Source: Acinetobacter sp. P8-3-8
GTDB taxonomy: Bacteria > Pseudomonadota > Gammaproteobacteria > Pseudomonadales > Moraxellaceae
Reading direction: 5' to 3'
DNA length: 64,000 bases
Assembly: GCF_000214135.1 (NCBI RefSeq)
Contig: NZ_AFIE01000011.1
Coordinates: forward strand, 1-64,000
Part shown: positions 57,656-64,000 of the stretch, piece by piece
Position numbering within the stretch: position 1 is the first letter of the stretch
How the letters are laid out: each line of letters starts with the position of its first letter
Position numbers and translations under genes: made by a program
Notes under the pieces: model-generated
Databases searched by the model: none
The model's input: only the letters and a program-made list of their open reading frames with translations
What the model was told of the DNA's origin: nothing

Positions 57656-58888
57656 ATGAGCCAACATCTTTCACTACCAAAAGATAAAATTCGTTTCTTG
57701 TTGTTAGAAGGCGTTCATCAAAACGCGATTGACACTCTAAATGCTGCTGGATATACCAATATCGATTCCCGTAAAACTGCGCTTGAGGGTGAAGCGTTGA
57801 AAGAAGCGGTTAAAGATGCACACTTCATTGGTATTCGTTCCCGTACACAATTAACTGAAGAAATCTTTGAAGCTGCGAATAAATTGATCGCAGTGGGTTG
57901 TTTCTGTATCGGAACAAACCAAGTGAATTTAAATGCAGCGATGATTCGTGGTATTCCTGTATTTAACGCACCTTACTCAAATACTCGTTCAGTTGCTGAA
58001 CTGGTACTTGCTGAAGCTATTCTTTTACTTCGTGGTGTACCTGCTAAATCTGCTTCTACTCACCGTGGTGGTTGGAACAAATCTGCTGTAGGTTCGTTTG
58101 AAACACGTGGTAAGACTTTAGGTATCGTGGGTTATGGCTCTATCGGTTCTCAACTTTCAGTTTTAGCTGAAAGCTTGGGCATGCACGTGATTTATTATGA
58201 TGCAGTGACTAAATTACCGATGGGTAATGCACGTCAAGTGGGTTCTTTAGATGAACTTCTTGCCAATGCTGATGTTGTAAGCTTACACGTTCCAGATGTT
58301 CCTTCTACTCGTAATTTCTTTACTAAAGAACAATTTGCGAAAATGAAAGAAGGTTCTATCTTCATCAATGCTGCACGCGGTACATGTGTGATCATCGAAG
58401 ACCTTGCAGATGCGATCAAATCTGGTCACATTGCGGGTGCTGCGGTTGACGTATTCCCGAAAGAACCGAAAGCCAATGGTGAAGAATTCGTTTCTCCACT
58501 TCGTGGTTTAGACAACGTGATCTTAACGCCTCACGTCGGTGGTTCTACCATGGAAGCGCAAGCGAACATCGGTTTAGAAGTGGCTGAGAAATTTGTTGCT
58601 TATTCAGATAAAGGCATGACTTTATCTGCTGTGAACTTCCCTGAAATCGCACTTCCATTGACTGAAGGTAAACATCGTTTACTTCACATTCATAAAAACG
58701 TGCCAGGTGTTCTTTCTAAGATCAACAACTTGTTCGCTGAACACGGTATCAACATTTCTGGTCAATCATTAATGACGAAAGGTGATGTTGGTTACTTAGT
58801 GATGGACGTTGATGCAACTGCATCTAAAGAAGCGCTTGATACATTGAGTGATGTTGAAGGTACAATCCGCGTTCGCGTATTGTTCTAA
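57656..58888 (+). CDS. serA: D-3-phosphoglycerate dehydrogenase
   Basis: 410-residue first enzyme of serine synthesis, the same length as E. coli SerA. The NAD motif is LGIVGYGSIGSQLSVLAE. The catalytic triad segments are NAARGTCVIIE (Arg), AVDVFPKEPKANGEE (Glu) and LTPHVGGSTMEAQ (His). A C-terminal ACT domain (about 338-410, KNVPGVLSKINNLFAEHGIN) gives serine feedback. The ATG at 57656 has GGAG six bases upstream; a frame from 57578 adds 26 residues without homology. Divergent from the D-2-hydroxyglutarate dehydrogenase-like gene. Confidence 0.95.
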   Translation: MSQHLSLPKDKIRFLLLEGVHQNAIDTLNAAGYTNIDSRKTALEGEALKEAVKDAHFIGIRSRTQLTEEIFEAANKLIAVGCFCIGTNQVNLNAAMIRGIPVFNAPYSNTRSVAELVLAEAILLLRGVPAKSASTHRGGWNKSAVGSFETRGKTLGIVGYGSIGSQLSVLAESLGMHVIYYDAVTKLPMGNARQVGSLDELLANADVVSLHVPDVPSTRNFFTKEQFAKMKEGSIFINAARGTCVIIEDLADAIKSGHIAGAAVDVFPKEPKANGEEFVSPLRGLDNVILTPHVGGSTMEAQANIGLEVAEKFVAYSDKGMTLSAVNFPEIALPLTEGKHRLLHIHKNVPGVLSKINNLFAEHGINISGQSLMTKGDVGYLVMDVDATASKEALDTLSDVEGTIRVRVLF

Positions 58889-58902
58889 GCATTTCTGATT
58901 TT

Positions 58903-58934
58903 AAAAACCACAGGCAACTGCCTGTGGTTTTTTT
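58903..58934 (+). terminator. Intrinsic terminator of serA
   Basis: AAAACCACAGGCA pairs with TGCCTGTGGTTTT over a 2-nt gap, then T-run, 14 bp after the stop. Confidence 0.93.
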
Positions 58935-59013
58935 ATTTTAATCATATATATTTGATTTATTGAGCACTCTCATTTCTCTTCCGAAAAGCCTTAAAGCTAA
59001 AACGTTCTAAAAC

Positions 59014-59880
59014 ATGCCAAATTTAAAAGCAGCACCTCATCTTCAAGCTTTGATTCTACTGTTTATTGCGATGGTGAGTATGCAAAGCAGTGGTGCGCTT
59101 GCCAAAGTGCTCTTTGAACACTTCCCAGTGTTGACCATTTCCGCTATGCGTCTACTGATGGGTTCATTGATTTTGGCCATTATTTTTAGAATTTGGCAGG
59201 TTAATTTTAAACATATCAAGTGGTCAGCGATTATCAGTTATGGCGTGGCTTTAGCTGGCATGAATGCCCTCTTTTATTTGTCGATTGAACGATTACCTTT
59301 AGGCATTGCCGTTTCATTTGAGTTTATTGGCCCATTGAGTGTTGCACTGTTTCATGCACGGCAAAAGTTTGATTTTATTTGGGTCGGATTAGCAATTTTA
59401 GGCTTGGTTTTACTGTTTCCTTTTGACCAAGCTGCTCATCGATTAGACCCCATCGGCATCGCTTTGGCACTGGGCGCTGGAGCATGTTGGGCATTGTATA
59501 TTATTGCGGGACAGAAACCTTCGGGCGTTTCAGGTAATCATACGGTTTGTTTGGGCATGTTTGTTGGTATGCTGTGTTTAATGCCAATTGCTTTATTTTC
59601 AGGCATGTCCGCAACAGTTTTTCAGCCATCCAATTTGATCTATTTTGTTGCTTTAGCAATCTTAGCCAGCGCATTACCTTTCTCTTTAGAAATGATTGCT
59701 TTACGAAATCTATCTGCTTTAAGCTTCGGTACGCTGATGAGCTTAGAACCTGCTGTGGCTGCATTTTCAGGATTTATTTTCTTAGGTGAACAATTGCTTT
59801 GGACGCAATGGTTGGCTTTAGCCACAATTATTAGTGCATCGATCGGGTGTACCATGACCGTTCAACGCGCAAAAAAATAA
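59014..59880 (+). CDS. EamA family (RhtA-like) permease
   Basis: 288-residue inner-membrane exporter of the EamA/DMT family with ten predicted helices in two repeats. Conserved segments include SSGALAKVLFEHFPVLTISA, GIAVSFEFIGPLSVALF and SALSFGTLMSLEPAVAAFSG. It resembles the threonine/homoserine exporter RhtA. A close but broken paralogue lies at 60629-61497. It is followed by a hairpin of AAATCTCTTA/TAAGAGATTT. Confidence 0.86.
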   Translation: MPNLKAAPHLQALILLFIAMVSMQSSGALAKVLFEHFPVLTISAMRLLMGSLILAIIFRIWQVNFKHIKWSAIISYGVALAGMNALFYLSIERLPLGIAVSFEFIGPLSVALFHARQKFDFIWVGLAILGLVLLFPFDQAAHRLDPIGIALALGAGACWALYIIAGQKPSGVSGNHTVCLGMFVGMLCLMPIALFSGMSATVFQPSNLIYFVALAILASALPFSLEMIALRNLSALSFGTLMSLEPAVAAFSGFIFLGEQLLWTQWLALATIISASIGCTMTVQRAKK

Positions 59881-59911
59881 ATCTCTTAACCGTGAATCAG
59901 CTAAGAGATTT
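59880..59911. terminator. Hairpin between convergent genes
   Basis: AATCTCTTA pairs with TAAGAGATT across about 13 nt, between the EamA gene end and the converging Sel1 gene. Confidence 0.55.
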
Positions 59912-59956
59912 ATGAATCAAAACTCGTATTCAGTTCTGAATTCTAGTTTCGTAAAA

Positions 59957-60442
59957 CTACAACTCAATAGAAGCTGCTTCGATATGTTGATTTTGTTTTG
60001 CCAGATTTAAATATTTCTCAGCAATTTCTCTATCTTTTTTAACACCAATGCCTTCATTGTAGATTTTGAATAATTCAAAAGCAGCATCAATATCACCCAA
60101 ATCTGCGGCCTTTTTATAGTGCTCAAGGCTTTGATTTAAGTCCAAAGCGACACCTTCGCCTGCTTTAAAAATTTCAGCCAAAAGAAAATAGGCTTTTGCG
60201 TTATTTAAATCTTTTGCCTGATTCAACCAAAATAAAGTGCCATCAATATTCTGCTGCTGCCGTTCATGCGTTGCCATACACAGTATTGCTTGCTCATGTC
60301 CATTTTGTGCCGCAGATTTCAACAATGAGATATGTTGTTCATGCTCTGGCGGTAACTGCATAGAAACTTCAAATTGTGCCGCGGGATCTCCCGATTCAGC
60401 TTGTTTTAGTAAAACCTGATCTATTCTTTCTAAGTTCATCAT
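59957..60442 (-). CDS. Sel1-repeat (TPR-like) protein
   Basis: 161 residues of Sel1-like repeats: SGDPAAQFEVSMQLP, NGHEQAILCMATHE, NAKAYFLLAEIFKAGEGVAL, LGDIDAAFELFKIYNEGIGV. No signal peptide, so cytoplasmic. Such proteins act as adaptors for other proteins; the partner is unknown. A second Met one codon downstream is also possible. It separates the two EamA paralogues, on the opposite strand. Confidence 0.82.
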   Translation of the reverse strand: MMNLERIDQVLLKQAESGDPAAQFEVSMQLPPEHEQHISLLKSAAQNGHEQAILCMATHERQQQNIDGTLFWLNQAKDLNNAKAYFLLAEIFKAGEGVALDLNQSLEHYKKAADLGDIDAAFELFKIYNEGIGVKKDREIAEKYLNLAKQNQHIEAASIEL

Positions 60443-60628
60443 TAACCACCCTACTTACATCTTTTAAAATTTAATTTATGCGATGCATCTATCATTTATT
60501 CTCATCATCATAGCGTAGAATTTTCAATCTCCAAGCAAATATTTTATCTTTCGATATAAACTTTATAAATAGTCGCTTTATTATCGACAAATGATAAAAT
60601 CGCGCCAGAATCCTACACTTTTATACTT

Positions 60629-61497
60629 ATGCCGAACACTCAACTCACTGCTGTGCTCTTTATGGTTTTATCCATGGTCGCATATCAGATCAGCGCATCA
60701 TTTGCGAAACAACTTTTTGAAGTTTTAGATCCACTGACAGTGGTGACTTTAAGATTATGTTTTGCATCTATTCTGATTATTTTAATGTTTAGATCGTGGA
60801 AAATCATTAAGCGTTTACCTTATTTAAAATGGAAGGATTTATTGCTGTATAGCGGCTCTGTGTGTTTGATGAATGTATTGTTCTACGCATCTTTAGGTAA
60901 GTTGCCACAAGGCATTGCGGTTGATTAGAGTTTCTTGGCCCGCTCACATTAGCTTTACTGTCTATTAAGCATAAAAGTGATTATCTCTGGGTATTGCTTG
61001 CCATTATTGGTGTTGCATTAATGGTGCCTTGGCAAGATGCAACTGCACACAACTTTTCATATCTAGGCGCTGCTTTTGCTCTTGGCGCAGGGATTTGTTG
61101 GGCAATTTATATTTATTATGGACAAAGGGTTGTTCGCCAAAATATTGGTATGCATGCGCTCAGTATTGCCATCGTATTATCCGCCATGGTCATGTTACCC
61201 ATCAGCGCGGTACACAACCCCGAAGCCTTGCTTAAAACTGAATATTGGGGCAAAGCCTTACTCATTGCTCTATTAGCAACAGCGATCCCATATGCATTGG
61301 ATTTAATGGCTTTAAAGCGCCTAAGCAAACTCAGTTACGGCACACTTTCTAGTTTATCTCCTGCATTGGGCGCAATTGCAGGATTTTTCCTATTAAAAGA
61401 ACAGATTAGCTTATGGCAATGTATTGCTTTGATTTGTATCATGCTTGCATCTATTGGTGTGACGTTTAGGTCTAAACAAGATCCAGATGACTTATAA
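60629..61497 (+). pseudogene. EamA family permease, broken by a one-base frameshift
   Basis: The first 100 codons (to the TAG at 60926-60928) encode helices 1-4 of an EamA permease and end GKLPQGIAVD. The same family sequence resumes in another frame from 60925 (LEFLGPLTLALLSIKHKSDY) and runs to the stop at 61497. The intact paralogue reads GIAVSFEFIGPL, so the break lies at 60923-60924, where one base of a codon is missing. Without it the protein would have about 289 residues. Either a real pseudogene or a sequencing error. Confidence 0.85.
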
Positions 61498-61541
61498 TGT
61501 TTCTTATAATGTTTAATGTTAATCTTCTTGAATATTTTTCA

Positions 61542-61584
61542 CCTTTGAAAAGATTGAATACGCTATCTTTCCAAAGGTTTTTTT
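61542..61584 (+). terminator. Intrinsic terminator after the broken EamA gene
   Basis: CCTTTG-A-AAAGAT pairs with ATCTTT-C-CAAAGG, followed by seven T. Confidence 0.88.
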
Positions 61585-61603
61585 ATGACTACAGAATTTA
61601 AAA

Positions 61604-62074
61604 TCATTTGAATTCGTCTATAAGCTCATCTTTAAACTTTGCCTTATATTTTTTATATTCAGCCATATATTTTTTCGCAAGTGCTAGTTTTTGATTTTCA
61701 TCTAAGATTTTACTTGCTTGCTGAAAAAAGTGATATTCCTCTTGCTGTAAGTGCTGATGCACTGTTTCAAATAATCGTCTAGCCAATATCAACCAACGAG
61801 AATGACTAAAATCAGTTTCAGTTAATGATCCTAATATTTCATCCATTGCACGATGTTCAGAAAGCGCATGGCGTGTAAGATTTAAGCCTGAATCTGTCAT
61901 CATCAATGGAATATAGAAATAACGATCTTCTGCAACCGCATGTGCAAATAATTCATTTTTAAGTAATGCAAAAATCTTACGGCGCTCAGAAGTATCACCT
62001 GATGTTTCAACCAATTTTCCAGATAAATCCCGTTGCACATCATGACTTATACTTAGTGCTTCAAAAATATTCAT
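61604..62074 (-). CDS. Hemerythrin-like domain protein
   Basis: 156-residue single-domain helical protein with the HHE pattern. Candidate iron ligands are His10 (SISHDVQRD), His50 and Glu54 (FAHAVAEDRYFY), His75 and His79 (TRHALSEHRAMDE), and His112 and Glu116 (HQHLQQEEYHFF). Bacterial members bind a diiron centre and are linked to oxygen or nitric oxide handling and oxidative stress. It is monocistronic; 142 bp separate it from the TSUP gene. Confidence 0.86.
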   Translation of the reverse strand: MNIFEALSISHDVQRDLSGKLVETSGDTSERRKIFALLKNELFAHAVAEDRYFYIPLMMTDSGLNLTRHALSEHRAMDEILGSLTETDFSHSRWLILARRLFETVHQHLQQEEYHFFQQASKILDENQKLALAKKYMAEYKKYKAKFKDELIDEFK

Positions 62075-62216
62075 TCAAATCCCTCTTTTCATTATCCTTC
62101 CATCATTCAGCTCAATAAAAATTGACTCAATAGACGTAATATCATAAAAGAGTGATCAAATAAACATCGTCATTAAATGAAACTTTTTGTATCTGGATAC
62201 TTAAACTAAGCGTGAA

Positions 62217-62984
62217 TTATCCCGTAAACATTTGATATGCCAAACGACAAATTAAAATGCTGACTAAAATTAAAAAGAGAATACGAATAAAACCACTACC
62301 GTATTTCAACGCCATTTTCACCCCAACCAATGAACCACATACATTGGCAGCTGCCATCATTAAACCCAGTTGGAACAGCACATGTCCTGTAGGAATAAAG
62401 AAACTTAAAGCCGCGAAGTTGGTCATAAAATTACCGATTTTAGACAATGCTGATGCGTGTAAAAAATCGACTTTTAAGTAGCGAATAAAATAGAAAATAA
62501 AGAAGCTACCTGTTCCTGGCCCAAAAATCCCATCATAAAAACCAATGGCTAAGCCACCAACACCTGCAATCAACAGCATTTTATTGGTGATTTCTTGCTG
62601 AAAATGCACTTGTCCAAATTGCTTTTTAAAAAATGTATAAATCGCAATCACGATCAACATGAACAATACGAATGGACGTAAAATTTCTTGTGGAATCAAC
62701 GACACACAAGCCGCGCCACCAAAAGAACTAATGAATGCAGTGACTGCAATCACCGCCAAAAGTTTCCATTGGATTTTCACTTGTTTTAAATAAGAAAATG
62801 CAGCCGAAGCCGTACCACAAATTGAAGCAAGCTTATTGGTACCAAAAACTGTTGCAGTTGGATAATGTGGCAATGCTCCCATCAAAGCTGGAATCTGTAT
62901 TAACCCTCCTCCACCAACAGCCGCATCAATTGCGCCTGCGCAAAAAGCGAAAAAAATCAGGCTAATAATAATGTCCAGTTCCAT
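62217..62984 (-). CDS. TSUP (TauE/SafE) family permease
   Basis: 255-residue inner-membrane protein with seven or eight helices in two repeats. It opens with the TSUP motif FAFCAGAIDAAVGGGGLIQIP. AIGFYDGIFGPGTGSFFIFYF is the paired motif in the second half, and FGTNKLASICGTASAAFSYL is also typical. Family members export sulfite, sulfoacetate or other organosulfur anions; the substrate here is unknown. It lies 14 bp downstream of truB on the same strand and is probably co-transcribed. Confidence 0.88.
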   Translation of the reverse strand: MELDIIISLIFFAFCAGAIDAAVGGGGLIQIPALMGALPHYPTATVFGTNKLASICGTASAAFSYLKQVKIQWKLLAVIAVTAFISSFGGAACVSLIPQEILRPFVLFMLIVIAIYTFFKKQFGQVHFQQEITNKMLLIAGVGGLAIGFYDGIFGPGTGSFFIFYFIRYLKVDFLHASALSKIGNFMTNFAALSFFIPTGHVLFQLGLMMAAANVCGSLVGVKMALKYGSGFIRILFLILVSILICRLAYQMFTG

Positions 62985-62998
62985 ACAACTTACTCAGA

Positions 62999-63904
62999 TT
63001 AGAGGTTTAATACACGTTTAGGCACTAAACGCTTTTTATCGGTGATTTCAGCCAAACCTAGGCACTTCTCACCATCAAAGACCAGAACTTCTGCATCTGC
63101 TTCATGTTCAATATTACTTTCCATGCCACGGCTGAAATATTCCGCACGACCTTCAGGCGCTTGAATTTTAGTAAAATGGTCAATCGGCGCATAAACAGGT
63201 AATAGCAATGCTTCACGCTCTTGCTCGGTTAAACTTTCCAAATATTCAATGGTATAACTTGGATTCAATTCAAAATGCCCAGTTTGAGTCCGATGCAAAT
63301 AGATCAAATGACCATAACCACCAAGCGCTTGAGCAATATCTTCACCCAATACACGGATATAAGTTCCTTTCGAGCATGTCACATCTAAAGTCATTGTATT
63401 TTCTGAAAATTCAATTAACTGAATAGCAAAAATGTGAATTGGACGTGCTTCTCGTTCAATTTCTATCCCTTTACGTGCCAACTCATACAACGGACGGCCT
63501 TCTTTCTTCAATGCAGAATACATCGGCGGAACTTGTTGAATATCACCGATAAACTGAGCCAATACCTGATGGATGCGATCTTCAGTTAAAACAGGAACTG
63601 CTTTTTCCAACAGCACCTCACCCTCTACATCACCCGTCGTGGTGCTGTGTCCAAGCTGAATAGTGGTGAGATAACGCTTCGTTGAATCGAGTAAATAATG
63701 AGAAAACTTAGTCGCCTCGCCCAGACAGATCGGTAATAACCCTGATGCAAGCGGATCTAATGCACCAGTATGCCCTGCTTTTTGCGCCCGATAGAGCCAA
63801 CGCACTTTTTGCAAAGCTGCATTTGAACTGATTCCTAGAGGTTTATTCAATAAAAAAACGCCACTGATATGGCGACGTTGAATTTTGGGCGATTTAGCAG
63901 ACAT
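62999..63904 (-). CDS. truB: tRNA pseudouridine(55) synthase TruB
   Basis: 301-residue enzyme that makes the T-loop pseudouridine 55 in tRNAs. The start [20 protein letters not shown] and the catalytic segment [20 protein letters not shown] with Asp50 are diagnostic. [20 protein letters not shown] and the C-terminal PUA-like segment follow. In related genomes truB follows rbfA and infB, which would lie beyond the window edge. The TSUP gene follows 14 bp later. Confidence 0.95.
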   Translation of the reverse strand: MSAKSPKIQRRHISGVFLLNKPLGISSNAALQKVRWLYRAQKAGHTGALDPLASGLLPICLGEATKFSHYLLDSTKRYLTTIQLGHSTTTGDVEGEVLLEKAVPVLTEDRIHQVLAQFIGDIQQVPPMYSALKKEGRPLYELARKGIEIEREARPIHIFAIQLIEFSENTMTLDVTCSKGTYIRVLGEDIAQALGGYGHLIYLHRTQTGHFELNPSYTIEYLESLTEQEREALLLPVYAPIDHFTKIQAPEGRAEYFSRGMESNIEHEADAEVLVFDGEKCLGLAEITDKKRLVPKRVLNL

Positions 63905-64000
63905 ATTGAATTGATCAGGACAATGTTTGCTTATTCTAACAAATCCATTTATCTATTTTTACAAATTTCTGCTATGCAAAATAAATATTTATGGCAGATT

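Overview
The window reads as a chromosomal segment of an Acinetobacter species (Gammaproteobacteria, Moraxellaceae). It is AT-rich, and the Acinetobacter-type chloramphenicol exporter CraA, the divergent rluC/rne pair, glyQS, kup, serA, katG and truB all fit that assignment. No phage, transposase, plasmid or CRISPR locus is visible. Almost all of the sequence is ordinary core and accessory chromosome with short gaps.

Layout. 1-9.6 kb: an AidB-like acyl-CoA dehydrogenase divergent from a TetR regulator, a GNAT enzyme, katG, a DCC/DoxX redox-membrane pair, and a cation diffusion facilitator with an MBL-fold hydrolase. 9.8-15.4 kb: LysR regulator, DUF1345 membrane protein, glutathione transferase, WYL regulator, HAD phosphatase and rluC. 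15.4-19.7 kb: a roughly 650-nt leader and rne. 19.8-24.5 kb: FATP-type acyl-CoA synthetase, four tRNA-Lys genes, kup. 25-30 kb: small envelope proteins, an HPP-CBS membrane protein, and an AztD-like lipoprotein behind a Zur-box-like palindrome. 30-33 kb: glyQS. 33-38 kb: accessory stretch with a DUF4760 protein, a lipoprotein and two secreted hydrophilin/LEA-like proteins, one built from 29-residue repeats. 38-47 kb: TetR, alpha/beta hydrolase, methyltransferases, a chagasin-like inhibitor, ParA-like ATPase and AI-2E-family permease. 47-55 kb: sodC, FUSC transporter, craA, pirin, a nucleotidyltransferase overlapping a DdlA-type ligase. 55-64 kb: a D-2-hydroxyglutarate dehydrogenase-like flavoprotein divergent from serA, an EamA permease and a frameshifted paralogue, Sel1 and hemerythrin proteins, TSUP permease and truB.

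The most unusual signal is a family of roughly 200-300 bp intergenic elements (copies at 11.7, 14.3, 24.8, 44.2 and 52.3 kb). Three copies have imperfect terminal inverted repeats and two of those have 7-8 bp flanking direct repeats, as in a MITE. The shared core also contains two helices whose base pairs change in a compensatory way between copies, as in a structured RNA. A mobile element carrying a conserved RNA is the best single explanation. Other points of note are a different structured intergenic sequence at 41.87 kb, an inverted pair of perfect DnaA boxes upstream of the FUSC gene, the attenuator-like hairpin in the rne leader, and the Zur-box/AztD-like pairing.

Functional themes are oxidative and metal stress (KatG, SodC, hemerythrin, CDF, Zur-linked lipoprotein), envelope and export (CraA, FUSC, Kup, EamA, TSUP, several lipoproteins), translation and RNA metabolism (GlyQS, tRNA-Lys, RNase E, RluC, TruB), and serine synthesis with a linked 2-hydroxyglutarate dehydrogenase.
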